A stretch of 27,397 nt of DNA from PZPK01 sp041590075. GTDB lineage: Bacteria > Pseudomonadota > Gammaproteobacteria > Pseudomonadales > Oleiphilaceae. The stretch is from positions 1 to 27,397 of the forward strand of contig JBFHUL010000041.1 of assembly GCA_041590075.1 (NCBI GenBank), written 5' to 3'. Shown piece after piece: positions 1 to 7,742 of the stretch (within the stretch, counting starts at the first letter, position 1; every line of letters starts with the position of its first letter). Made by a program: the position numbers and the translations under genes. The notes beneath the pieces are model-generated. The model was not told where the DNA came from. It made no database searches and saw nothing but the letters and a program-made list of their open reading frames with translations.

Positions 1-29
1 AAAGCGGCGCCCTCTTTACCCCGCATAGC

Positions 30-54
30 AAAAGGCCAGCTTATCCAGCTGGCC
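30..54 (-). terminator. Intrinsic terminator behind the PEP-CTERM gene
   Basis: A perfect 8-bp inverted repeat (GGCCAGCT/AGCTGGCC, 5-nt loop) lies at 34-54. On the minus strand it is followed directly by TTTT (33-30). It sits about 65 nt after the stop codon of the minus-strand PEP-CTERM gene, so it probably ends that transcript. The U tract is short. A second imperfect inverted repeat (72-78 with 101-107) lies between the gene and this hairpin. Confidence 0.6.
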
Positions 55-117
55 CAACACTTTGCTTAATCGGCATAGCGCGCTTTTTATCTGCGCCTTT
101 CTATGCCCGTTTTATCA

Positions 118-642
118 TTAAGCTTTCTTTGCTTTGCGCGTAAAGCCTACAGCAGCCAAACCCAGACCCAACAGAGCCAGAGAGCTTGGCTCAGGTACGT
201 TTACAGAAACGTTAGCACTTGCCGCATCAATTTCTAAATCGTAGGTGGAGGGGCCTGCAGCATAGGAGTTGTCGGCATAACCGGCAACCGCTTCAGACAC
301 CGACAAGTAAAAATCACCGACCGCAACGATATAGCTACCCGCTAACAGTGACTGGACGATTCTAGAGTTATACCAAGCAAGTGCTGCCGTGCCGCCGTCG
401 TCGTTGTGGGCGATGTAGTCATCACTGGTCAAATCACCATCGTCGGCAAACAAGTACATGTAGGGGTCAAACTGGCCGTTGAACGTTTCAATCCTGACAC
501 TTGAATCAGCGTCAATTGAAAAATTTGTGTACCCGACACCATTTGGGTTGATCGTGAGGTCAGTCAACATCAATGCCTGAGAGCTAAATGGCAAACAGGC
601 AAACAGAGCAACGCTCAACGTACGTTTCAATATTGTTTTCAT
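118..642 (-). CDS. PEP-CTERM sorting-signal exported protein (FDP/DVUA0089-like)
   Basis: A 174-residue exported protein of unknown biochemical role. It begins with a signal peptide (MKTILKRTLS, then a hydrophobic core ending near SSQA). It ends with a PEP-CTERM module: Val-Pro-Glu-Pro-Ser, then a glycine/leucine-rich membrane segment, then the basic tail RKAKKA. In established cases this signal sends proteins to exosortase for sorting to the cell surface or matrix. The middle carries a short FDPYMYLF block followed by acidic Asp-rich loops, reminiscent of the FDP/DVUA0089-type PEP-CTERM proteins; that placement is from memory. The ATG at 642 is preferred over an in-frame upstream start because AAGGA lies at proper distance and the signal peptide begins there. 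No exosortase or EPS gene is in the window. Single gene with its own terminator. Confidence 0.85.
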   Translation of the reverse strand: MKTILKRTLSVALFACLPFSSQALMLTDLTINPNGVGYTNFSIDADSSVRIETFNGQFDPYMYLFADDGDLTSDDYIAHNDDGGTAALAWYNSRIVQSLLAGSYIVAVGDFYLSVSEAVAGYADNSYAAGPSTYDLEIDAASANVSVNVPEPSSLALLGLGLAAVGFTRKAKKA

Positions 643-1050
643 GCGATATCCTTCCATAAGACATAATTTTTGCAAAGTGCTCCATCCCTAAGGCACAAAC
701 TACTCCAAATTATTTATTATCGTTCTATTACATATACTTACCAAATTACAAACACCGCACCCCTGTTGCAATATGTAAAGTATATCGACATATAGCGGCG
801 TTGGCGCTTAGTGCTTAACACAGTGAGGGATCTTCTGCTTCTACACGCCTACTTCAGGATCCACAGAGGGTGCTACCCATACGCGAACTTCAACTTAAAA
901 CATAACCGTTCGCTTTCACGGACTCTGAATCGTGACGACGCCTCGATTTTTATCTATGTTAAGGGGTATTCGTTGTCCAATTCAGCGGTATTGGCTTGAC
1001 GCGCACTCATTGACTCCATGCACCCTCGGTGCATAACAAGGAGGTTCGAA
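643..1050. other. Gene-free region between PEP-CTERM gene and egtB
   Basis: About 400 bases with no convincing gene. It should hold the divergent promoters of the PEP-CTERM gene and egtB, but I find no clear -35/-10 pair. An A/T-rich stretch (about 700-795) contains an imperfect inverted repeat, ATATACTTAC (731-740) against GTAAAGTATAT (775-785). A short open frame at 811-999 lacks a Shine-Dalgarno and recognisable similarity, so I do not call it. A tight hairpin at 1018-1034 is listed separately. Confidence 0.5.
1018..1034 (+). promoter_or_regulatory. Small perfect hairpin just upstream of the egtB ribosome binding site
   Basis: ATGCACC-CTC-GGTGCAT forms a perfect 7-bp stem with a 3-nt loop. 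It ends 4 nt before the strong AAGGAGG ribosome binding site (1039-1045) of egtB. No U tract follows, so it is not a terminator. It could be an operator palindrome, a 5'-end stabilising hairpin, or chance. Confidence 0.35.
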
Positions 1051-2337
1051 ATGGATCAGGAAATATCGCGACTGTGGCAAGGCTATCAGGCCGTGCGTAC
1101 CTGTTCGATGCAGTTGTGCGAGTCGCTCAATATTGATGACCTCAACCTGCAGGCGATGCCCGAGACCAGTCCTCTGAAATGGCATCTGGCCCATACCAGC
1201 TGGTTTTTTGAAACCTTTCTACTCAAGCCATATCTGCCCGCTTACCGGACTATCAACCGGCACTACGAGTATCTGTTCAACTCCTATTACAACGCTGTGG
1301 GTAAACAGTTTCCGCGCTCCCAGCGCCACCTGCTGTCGCGCCCTAGCTATGATGAGGTATGCGCCTATCGGCAGGTAATCGATGAGCTCATGCATGCCCT
1401 GCTGATGTCTGCGCATGCCGGATCAGATGTGCTAATACAGCGCCTGATACTGGGCATGAATCATGAACAGCAGCACCAGGAACTTATGCTGACTGATCTC
1501 AAATTCAATTGGGCTCTCAATCCCTTGCATCCCGTATTCAGCACATCACCCTTGCCGGCGTCAGTCGTGCCTGAGCCACTGTGCTTCACCGAGTGTGAGC
1601 AGGGCTTGTTCACTGTAGGCTATACACCCGATGACGCATCCGACCCCGCGCAATTTGCTTTCGACAACGAAGGGCCCGCGCATCGCGTATGGCTCGATGC
1701 CTGTGCGGTCGCCAATCGCCTCATCACCAACGGCGAGTTCATCGAATTTATCGAAGATGGCGGCTACGAGAATCCCCGGTGGTGGTCTTCCGACGGCTGG
1801 GCGAGTGTACAGGCTGAGGCTTGGCAAGCACCCTTGTATTGGGAAAAACATGATCATGCCTACTGGCATTTCACCTTGCATGGTTTTCTCAAAGTAGATG
1901 TAAACGCGCCGGTTTGTCATGTGAGCCTGTATGAAGCGCAGGCCTTTGCCAGCTGGAGGGGCTGCCGCTTGTGCCGCGAAGCTGAATGGGAAGTGATGGC
2001 AAAAACACAATCCACACAGGGGCACTTCATGGATCTCGCCTACACCCATCCTTACACCGCGCAATCGGACGATTCGGGGCCAGGTGCCTCTGGCCTAAAA
2101 CACATGTTTGGCGATGTGTGGGAGTGGACGCAAAGTGCCTACAGCCCCTACCCTGGGTATCGACCGGCAGAAGGCGCTCTCGGCGAATACAACGGTAAAT
2201 TCATGATGAACCAGTGCGTCTTGCGCGGCGGCTCGGTGGCAACCCCTCAAGGCCACATCCGCCCCAGTTATCGCAATTTCTTTTACCCCAACGACCGCTG
2301 GCAGTTCAGTGGCCTTCGTCTGGCCCACGATTCATAA
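1051..2337 (+). CDS. egtB: Ergothioneine biosynthesis sulfoxide synthase EgtB
   Basis: A 428-residue non-heme iron enzyme of the cytoplasm. The family joins hercynine (trimethylhistidine) to cysteine or gamma-glutamylcysteine with O2 to give a sulfoxide. The N-terminal DinB-like half carries the iron ligands: His48 in HLAHTSW and the HX3HXE motif at about 138-144 (HEQQHQE). The C-terminal half is an FGE-sulfatase (formylglycine-generating-enzyme-like) domain, recognisable by FGDVWEWT, LRGGS and the closing FSGLRLA. Length is normal for the family. The ATG at 1051 is chosen because of a near-perfect AAGGAGG 5 nt upstream; a start 33 nt upstream would bury that site. It is followed after 9 nt by egtD. 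No EgtA, EgtC or EgtE is nearby, so the thiol donor and C-S lyase must come from elsewhere. Sulfur-donor specificity cannot be read with confidence. Confidence 0.95.
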   Translation: MDQEISRLWQGYQAVRTCSMQLCESLNIDDLNLQAMPETSPLKWHLAHTSWFFETFLLKPYLPAYRTINRHYEYLFNSYYNAVGKQFPRSQRHLLSRPSYDEVCAYRQVIDELMHALLMSAHAGSDVLIQRLILGMNHEQQHQELMLTDLKFNWALNPLHPVFSTSPLPASVVPEPLCFTECEQGLFTVGYTPDDASDPAQFAFDNEGPAHRVWLDACAVANRLITNGEFIEFIEDGGYENPRWWSSDGWASVQAEAWQAPLYWEKHDHAYWHFTLHGFLKVDVNAPVCHVSLYEAQAFASWRGCRLCREAEWEVMAKTQSTQGHFMDLAYTHPYTAQSDDSGPGASGLKHMFGDVWEWTQSAYSPYPGYRPAEGALGEYNGKFMMNQCVLRGGSVATPQGHIRPSYRNFFYPNDRWQFSGLRLAHDS

Positions 2338-2346
2338 GGATACGCC

Positions 2347-3330
2347 ATGCTTTCTTCCCCTACTCAAGCGCTTCAGAATGTTCGTCTGCACGTACATGAT
2401 TTGCCCACGCCCGTCACCGACCAGGTGTCAGAAATCACACAGGGGCTGCTGGCCGCGCAAAAAGTAGTATCGCCCAAGTACTTTTATGATGCCGAAGGCA
2501 GCCGGCTGTTCGACAGAATTACGCGTCTCAAGGAGTATTACCCCACACGCGCCGAGCTCGAAATTCTGTCTCGACATGGCCGCCACATTTGCCGGCATAT
2601 GGACAAGAACACCGCCATTATTGAACCTGGCAGCGGCACATCGGAAAAAGTGCGCTACCTGCTTGCGCCCGACTTTGCCGCCACGTATGCACCGATTGAA
2701 ATTTCCAAAGCCTGCCTGTTGAAGGCCGCAACGCGGCTGACGGAGGACTATCCGGAGTTAACCGTGCACGCGATTTGCGCCGATTTCACCGCATTTGAAC
2801 AGATCCCCGCAGGCTTATCATCGCATCGTAAAACAGCCTTTTTCCCGGGCTCTACCATCGGTAATTTTGAGCCCGACGAGGCCAGAAGCCTGCTCCGGAA
2901 GTTTCATCGCATGGTGGGCAAAGCAGGTCGCTTGTTGATTGGCGTGGATCTCCTCAAACCGATCCACCTGCTTAACGCGGCCTACAACGACCGGGAGGGA
3001 GTCACTGCGCAATTCAATCTAAACCTGCTCCTGCATATAGGCCGCATTTTAGGATGCACCTTTGACCTGGAGAAATTCTCACATCACGCCAGATTTAACC
3101 CCGCCCTGAGCCGCATTGAGATGCACTTGAAATGTGAACAGGCGCATTCCGTGCGAGTGAGAAACACCGAAATACACTTCGCAAAAAACGAGACGATCCA
3201 CACCGAAAACTCATACAAGTACACGGTCGAACAGTTTGACTTATTAAGCGAAGAGGCTGGATTTCGTCGTGAAGCCACCTGGATGGATGACAACAAGCTA
3301 TTCAGTTTCCATTCCCTAGTAGCGGTGTGA
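2347..3330 (+). CDS. egtD: L-histidine N(alpha)-methyltransferase EgtD
   Basis: A 327-residue SAM-dependent methyltransferase that trimethylates the alpha-amino group of histidine to hercynine, the first step of ergothioneine synthesis. It shows the EgtD N-terminal signature SPKYFYDAEGSRLFDRIT followed by EYYPTRAE. It also has the SAM-binding region around EPGSGTSEKVRYLL (residues about 92-105) and the conserved block FFPGSTIGNFEP. Length matches the family. It starts 9 nt after egtB, and its Shine-Dalgarno (AAGGA) overlaps the egtB stop, so the two are co-transcribed and probably translationally linked. Its product is the substrate of EgtB, so the pair is a minimal two-gene route to the sulfoxide intermediate. 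It converges on a GGDEF gene with only about 50 nt between the stops and no clear terminator. Confidence 0.95.
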   Translation: MLSSPTQALQNVRLHVHDLPTPVTDQVSEITQGLLAAQKVVSPKYFYDAEGSRLFDRITRLKEYYPTRAELEILSRHGRHICRHMDKNTAIIEPGSGTSEKVRYLLAPDFAATYAPIEISKACLLKAATRLTEDYPELTVHAICADFTAFEQIPAGLSSHRKTAFFPGSTIGNFEPDEARSLLRKFHRMVGKAGRLLIGVDLLKPIHLLNAAYNDREGVTAQFNLNLLLHIGRILGCTFDLEKFSHHARFNPALSRIEMHLKCEQAHSVRVRNTEIHFAKNETIHTENSYKYTVEQFDLLSEEAGFRREATWMDDNKLFSFHSLVAV

Positions 3331-3382
3331 ATCGCGCGTATCGGCATTCATGCGTTTGGCGAATCTTGGCTGAGTGCACCGT

Positions 3383-4660
3383 TCACGCCGCCTTTTTCTG
3401 GCGTGCCCGGTTTTTTGGCTGGGGCAAGGCATCGGCCCTTACCGTTTGGTTTCGGCCATTTTGCTTCGCGGCATAGAGAGCCTCGTCGGCCTTTTTGATA
3501 ATGTCGGCCGCTGAGCAGCCTGCTGCGCTGCTGGCCACGCCGATGCTGATTGTGACCGATATCGTCTGATCACGTTTCACGCCTTTCTTGCCGCGCAGTT
3601 TACGTGCTTCTTCTGAATCCTGATGACGCTCACCCTCGCGTAATACCATTTGGTAGTTGGCGATGGCCTCTCTTACGGCTTCCAGAAATACATAACTCGA
3701 TGCGGCATCGCTGCGGGGGAAAACAATGGTGAACTCCTCGCCGCCATAACGGAATGCCTTACCGCCCCCCTGCACGCGATTCACCTGACTCGCCACCAGC
3801 TTTAACACCTGATCCCCAACATCGTGACCGTGGGTATCATTGAACTTTTTAAAATGATCAACGTCCAGCATCGCAATTGCATAACGGCGTCCCAGCGTGG
3901 GTAGATAATCTTCAAGCGATCTCCGGCCGGGTATCCCAGTGAGGGCGTCCATATAGGTGATCTGGTAGTTGTCTTGCAGAAAAATCAGCATCATCGCCAG
4001 AAATACGCTGCTGAACATCACGGCCGACATGTAAGGCCGGTCGAAGCCCCAAACCACCAAAAACATCGCCACGGCAGCCAGTAAACAGGACCGGCTTGCC
4101 GCATCCTGCCGCCACGAGGCCCAGCCGAACACTAATAGCGCCATGCCCGCAAACAGCCACAATAAAGCATGACTGATCCAATGTTTATCCTCCGACCAGG
4201 CCGCTGTCATTTCCGGCAACGAGGCCAAAGATGCGGCCAGCCACACGCCCAAAACCCCGTTCCACACCACAAAAAACACGCCCAGCATGGCAAACGTAGC
4301 GATGCCGAAGAGCGGGTGTTTAATGCCTTTTTCCGGTAACAAGGCCGCGATGAGTAAGCATCCTATGGCACAGAGATGTAGGGCCTGAAATCGCCAATAC
4401 ACGGCACTGGTCATTTCGGTCTGGAGCGCATCCTGAATCACCCAGTACACCCCGAGCAAGACAATGGCGACGAGGCCAAGGCGACTGCGATGAAACATCA
4501 CAGAAACGGAAAGTAAAATAGCGCCGAAAATATAGGGCAACGCCTGCAGCAATATGGGATTGATCACCTCAAACCATTGCTGGTACTGCGCGACCAGGCC
4601 TAAAACGATCAACAACCAGGGCGTCTGGCGCCAGATACTGTAAAGACTGATGTGTGGCAT
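3383..4660 (-). CDS. Membrane-bound GGDEF diguanylate cyclase, degenerate I-site
   Basis: A 425-residue predicted inner-membrane diguanylate cyclase that makes cyclic di-GMP from two GTP. Residues about 13-230 contain some eight hydrophobic segments that match no sensory family I can name. A GGDEF domain fills about 235-405. The catalytic GGEEF is at 306-310 and the metal-binding stretch LDVDHFKKFND at about 265-275. The inhibitory RxxD site, expected five residues before GGEEF, reads RVQG (295-298), so product feedback through the primary I-site is probably lost. A basic Lys/Arg-rich insertion (about 345-365, containing RKLRGKKGVK) precedes the conserved SVTISIGVA strand; I believe such insertions occur in other marine gammaproteobacterial GGDEF proteins. 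The tail (QPKNRARQKKAA) is strongly basic. The ATG at 4660 has only a weak ribosome binding site. Confidence 0.9.
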   Translation of the reverse strand: MPHISLYSIWRQTPWLLIVLGLVAQYQQWFEVINPILLQALPYIFGAILLSVSVMFHRSRLGLVAIVLLGVYWVIQDALQTEMTSAVYWRFQALHLCAIGCLLIAALLPEKGIKHPLFGIATFAMLGVFFVVWNGVLGVWLAASLASLPEMTAAWSEDKHWISHALLWLFAGMALLVFGWASWRQDAASRSCLLAAVAMFLVVWGFDRPYMSAVMFSSVFLAMMLIFLQDNYQITYMDALTGIPGRRSLEDYLPTLGRRYAIAMLDVDHFKKFNDTHGHDVGDQVLKLVASQVNRVQGGGKAFRYGGEEFTIVFPRSDAASSYVFLEAVREAIANYQMVLREGERHQDSEEARKLRGKKGVKRDQTISVTISIGVASSAAGCSAADIIKKADEALYAAKQNGRNQTVRADALPQPKNRARQKKAA

Positions 4661-4738
4661 AACTGCTTAATTGGAAATACAAAATCTAATTGTAGCGGAC
4701 TTACGCCAGAGTGAGCGACGGATTATGTGATCACCACT

Positions 4739-4763
4739 GCCTGAAGCCTTGAGGCACTCAGGC
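4739..4763. repeat. Hairpin in the GGDEF/dodecin divergent spacer
   Basis: GCCTGA (4739-4744) pairs with TCAGGC (4758-4763). An inner GCC/GGC stem (46-48 with 53-55) closes a TTGA tetraloop. No U tract follows on either strand, so it is not an intrinsic terminator. It lies in the 202-nt spacer between the divergent GGDEF and dodecin genes and could be an operator or a 5'-UTR structure. No convincing sigma-70 promoter was found around it. Confidence 0.35.
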
Positions 4764-4862
4764 TTATACAATACATCGGCGTAAACGGCGCTCGCACCGA
4801 TCCAAAACACGCGCATGCTTCGTAGCTCTCCTACAATGAAGATAAACACGGGAGGAAAAAAT

Positions 4863-5078
4863 ATGTCTGATCATCACACCTACAAGAAAGTGGAAGTAGT
4901 CGGTTCATCCACCCATAGTACCGACGACGCGATTCGCAATGCGATTGCCGAGTGCCATAAGTCCATCAGCAATCTGGAGTGGTTTGAAGTCGTCGAAACA
5001 CGCGGACACATTGTAAACGGCGAAGTCGGGCATTTTCAGGTTACGCTCAAAATCGGTTTTCGTATTGAAGGCAGCTGA
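4863..5078 (+). CDS. Dodecin family flavin-binding protein
   Basis: A 71-residue protein of the dodecin family, small cytoplasmic proteins that assemble as hollow dodecamers and bind flavin (FMN, riboflavin or lumichrome) as store or scavenger. It shows the expected beta-alpha-beta-beta pattern: YKKVEVVGSS, then a helix with the typical DDAIRNAIAECHKS, then NLEWFEVVETRGHI, then the strand GHFQVTLKIGFRI. Trp40 in LEWFEV matches the aromatic residue that stacks on flavin. Length is typical. The ATG is fixed by GGGAGGA about 8 nt upstream; an earlier in-frame ATG would add 16 residues unlike the family. It is monocistronic, divergent from a GGDEF gene and convergent with a nuclease-family gene. 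Confidence 0.92.
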   Translation: MSDHHTYKKVEVVGSSTHSTDDAIRNAIAECHKSISNLEWFEVVETRGHIVNGEVGHFQVTLKIGFRIEGS

Positions 5079-5127
5079 GTGCCGGCCAGCACCGGGTCAG
5101 CCGCGCAATAAGTGATGCCGACACACC

Positions 5128-5958
5128 TTAATTGAAGGTGACAATGACGGCAGGGTGATCTGAAAACGGACGCAAAGAAAGGTAACGCGAAGTCAGGCAA
5201 CGCAGGCCGCGATACAGCACGTAGTCGACGCGGGAGGCACGCTCGTCTTTTTGCTCACAGATAACGGCGGCATCAACCAGAGCGAGGTCGGTCAGTAGCG
5301 TTTGAATCACCGCTGAATCCGGAAGATCGTTCAAATCTCCCAGCAGGATGACACCATCGGCCTGTTTTTGCAGTGCGTCTACTGCATACACCAAGGCCCT
5401 TGCCTGCTTGAGTCGTTTGCGGGATTTGGCGGGGCTGTCGTTACGGCGCGACAGCAAGTGCGCCGTCGCAACCGCAATCCGTTGCGTACGCATATCAGGG
5501 TGCTCCACGCGCAAGCCCACAACTTTGGTCAGCATCTTGCCCTTGGTATCGCCCGGCAAATAACCCTTTGGAAAACCAAAGTCTGTCACGGAATCCTTCT
5601 CGACCGAGAGCCGGGTGAGAATCGCCACATCCTGCCCCGTTGCGGTGTCGCGCCCCTGACGAAACGCCACCTGCCAGCCAGGGGGTAAATGGTCTTTCAA
5701 GTCCTGCGCCACTGCTGCGCCTTCGATTTCGGAAAGCGCGACCAGATCTACCTTCTGGTCAACAATGAGCGTTGCATAATGTGCCAGCTCACGATGATAT
5801 TCCTGAAGCGAAGGTTCGCGCACGCGCACCGTATCACCATCAACCTTGCCATCGGCTGGCGACCACAACCACTCGGTATTCATCGCCATCACCGTAAGGT
5901 CGGCATGCGTCCAGGATGCACCTAATACCAACAGCACACACACGATGCGTTTCAGCAT
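5128..5958 (-). CDS. Exported endonuclease/exonuclease/phosphatase (EEP) family protein
   Basis: A 276-residue metal-dependent phosphodiesterase of the EEP fold, predicted to be exported. The N-terminus (MLKRIVCVLLVLGASWTHA) is a clear signal peptide. Catalytic landmarks are in order: Asn27 in MNTEW, Glu77/Glu79 in LSEIEG, His167 in ATAHL, Asp208/Asn210 in LLGDLND, Asp245 in RVDYVLY, and the terminal SDH triad (266-268). The substrate (DNA, RNA, phospholipid or phosphosugar) cannot be decided from this. The ATG at 5958 is preferred over GTG at 5967 because it gives a clean signal peptide and a better placed AAGGGG. The gene follows the antiporter gene with 5 nt between them, or overlaps it if the GTG is used, so they form a two-gene operon. 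A small inverted repeat (5124-5140) overlaps its stop codon. Confidence 0.85.
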   Translation of the reverse strand: MLKRIVCVLLVLGASWTHADLTVMAMNTEWLWSPADGKVDGDTVRVREPSLQEYHRELAHYATLIVDQKVDLVALSEIEGAAVAQDLKDHLPPGWQVAFRQGRDTATGQDVAILTRLSVEKDSVTDFGFPKGYLPGDTKGKMLTKVVGLRVEHPDMRTQRIAVATAHLLSRRNDSPAKSRKRLKQARALVYAVDALQKQADGVILLGDLNDLPDSAVIQTLLTDLALVDAAVICEQKDERASRVDYVLYRGLRCLTSRYLSLRPFSDHPAVIVTFN

Positions 5959-5963
5959 GCCCC

Positions 5964-7529
5964 TCACCCCCTTAACAGATAGCGGCTTTCTTCGGCAAAA
6001 CCTGCCCCCACCTCTGAGTAGTAGTTGAAAGCCACATCCACGCCCAGCTCCATCAATTCGATCCGCTCATCTTCATAATGCGCAATCGCGGCGATCTTGC
6101 CGCGATACTCCGTGTGCTGCAGCTGATAAAGAATATTCTTCATCTCATTGACCGAAGGAATCGCCAACATGATTAATCTGATCCGATCCAGATGAAGGTT
6201 TTCCCAAAACTCGATATCGTCTGCATCGCCCTTCAGCACATTCCAACCTTGCTCTTTAAATCGACTGACCCGCTCCGAATCCACCTCAACCCCCCAGACC
6301 CGGTCACCCAGTTCATCGCTCAGACTTTGGTAAGCGCCCGTTCCCACACGCCCCATGCCTACGATCAACACTTCGGCATTCTCTGGGCATTCCGGGCGAT
6401 TGATACGCGTCGCCTTATCACGCTGCCAGACCAACAAGCGCTCTTTGTAGTTGGCATAAAGGTTGTGGGCATATTTATATACAAAACTACTGAACACAAA
6501 AGACATGGCCGTCGACAAGGCGATAATCACCAGCCACTCTCCCGGCATCAAGCCCTGGTCAACACTCAAGCTTGCCACGATCAGGCCGAATTCACTGAAA
6601 TTTGCCAGTAAAAGAGAGGCCAGAAATGCCGTGCGAGCGCGCAGCGCAAAACCCAGAAATATCACGTAAAAAAGCAGCAACTTCAGCGGCAATAAAGCCG
6701 TAAGTGCCAGACTGATTAACCACATATCCATTGTGGGCAAGGCGGTAAACCCAATGGACAAAAAGAAGCCAATCAGGAACAAATCCTTAAAGCTCATCAG
6801 GGCTTTGTACAGCTCATTGGCTTTAGGTAACCCGGCCAGTAACATCCCCATCGCCAAAGCACCGAGGTCTCCTTTCATGCCGGTCAGTTTAAAGAGTTCC
6901 GGCCCTCCCAGAGCGAGCAGAAACCCCAGTAAAGGCACCAGCTCCCCGTGACCACTGTAATCAAACAGTTTTTGCATCATGGGCCGAATAAAAATGAGCA
7001 GTAACAGCGCAAGGGCCCAGATGGTCGGCATTTTTCCGGTCGCGGCAAACAGAAATGCAACCGCGATCAAGTCCTGAATAATGAGAATACCGATGGCCAG
7101 ATCGCTGTGGCGGGTTTTTAGCTCGGAACTTTCTTCCAGCATTTTGATGGCGCACACCGTGCTGCTGAAACTGAAGGCGAATACGATGAGCGCACAGGTC
7201 GCGAGATCCAGATGCAGAAGGTCATGCAGGGCCCAGGCGCCGGCCAAGGTCAGCACCGGCAGCATCAACAGGTGCCAACCGGCCATATGCGTCAGTGCTC
7301 CCCCCCAGATCGAGGGACGGAGCAACTGACGGACATTCACTTTCAAACCGATCGTGAACAGCATGAGCGTGATGCCGAGATCGGCCAAGGTATCGAGGGT
7401 CGCATCGGCGGTAAATCCGTTGGCGTGCAGCACAAACCCGGCAGCCAGATAACCCACAAGCGGTGGCAAGCCAATCTGTCGCGCCAGAAACCCGAAGCTG
7501 AAGGCTACCGCAATCCACAAATAACTCAT
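5964..7529 (-). CDS. KefB/KefC-type (CPA2) cation/proton antiporter with RCK domain
   Basis: A 521-residue inner-membrane transporter of the monovalent cation:proton antiporter-2 family. About 12-13 hydrophobic segments occupy residues 1-375, starting with the family pattern ARQIGLPPLVGYLAAGFVL. A cytoplasmic RCK N-terminal (TrkA-N) domain follows at about 390-510. It opens with a Rossmann loop, VLIVGMGRVGTGAY, and has the acidic ribose-binding end GVEVDSE. These features indicate nucleotide- or thiol-gated K+/H+ efflux, as in KefB, KefC and YbaL. There is no long C-terminal extension, so the protein is shorter than E. coli KefC, and no KefF/KefG partner is adjacent. The ATG at 7529 is chosen over a TTG 24 nt upstream. 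It is co-transcribed with the downstream EEP gene; no functional link is evident. Confidence 0.9.
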   Translation of the reverse strand: MSYLWIAVAFSFGFLARQIGLPPLVGYLAAGFVLHANGFTADATLDTLADLGITLMLFTIGLKVNVRQLLRPSIWGGALTHMAGWHLLMLPVLTLAGAWALHDLLHLDLATCALIVFAFSFSSTVCAIKMLEESSELKTRHSDLAIGILIIQDLIAVAFLFAATGKMPTIWALALLLLIFIRPMMQKLFDYSGHGELVPLLGFLLALGGPELFKLTGMKGDLGALAMGMLLAGLPKANELYKALMSFKDLFLIGFFLSIGFTALPTMDMWLISLALTALLPLKLLLFYVIFLGFALRARTAFLASLLLANFSEFGLIVASLSVDQGLMPGEWLVIIALSTAMSFVFSSFVYKYAHNLYANYKERLLVWQRDKATRINRPECPENAEVLIVGMGRVGTGAYQSLSDELGDRVWGVEVDSERVSRFKEQGWNVLKGDADDIEFWENLHLDRIRLIMLAIPSVNEMKNILYQLQHTEYRGKIAAIAHYEDERIELMELGVDVAFNYYSEVGAGFAEESRYLLRG

Positions 7530-7742
7530 TGGTTGTGCTCTTCCGCGTGTCAAAAATGCATTAATAATAGACTGTTAAGTACCTGGCCGACTATACCGGA
7601 GTGCCGGGCACTGAGAAATCTAAAACTTAAGGAAAAGAAAGAGATATCACCTATACTCAAAAAACCGTCGGGCCTGCCGACATAGGTAGCGCACGCCATC
7701 GCGCAGCAAACTCCTAACACTTGTAGTGGACACCCGCATTTC
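7530..7742. other. Divergent spacer with terminator-like hairpin on the minus strand
   Basis: This 213-nt spacer separates the divergent antiporter and receiver-TPR genes and should contain both promoters, though no good -35/-10 pair stands out. At 7659-7681 the minus strand reads GTCGG-CAGGC-CCGAC-GG followed by six T, a weak intrinsic-terminator shape. It would stop antisense transcription coming from the receiver-TPR side before it reaches the antiporter gene. An outer CCTAT/ATAGG pair (7650-7654 with 7682-7686) could extend the hairpin. Confidence 0.35.

Noticed and set aside
766..795. Possible sigma-70 promoter (TTGCAA with a downstream CATATA)
   Set aside because: The -10 match is poor at the right spacing and lies more than 250 nt from egtB.
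811..999. Short plus-strand frame upstream of egtB
   Set aside because: No Shine-Dalgarno, no similarity, and odd composition for a protein; treated as noncoding.
1561..2064. Minus-strand open frame inside egtB
   Set aside because: It lies within the highly conserved FGE-sulfatase region of egtB and is a by-product of codon use.
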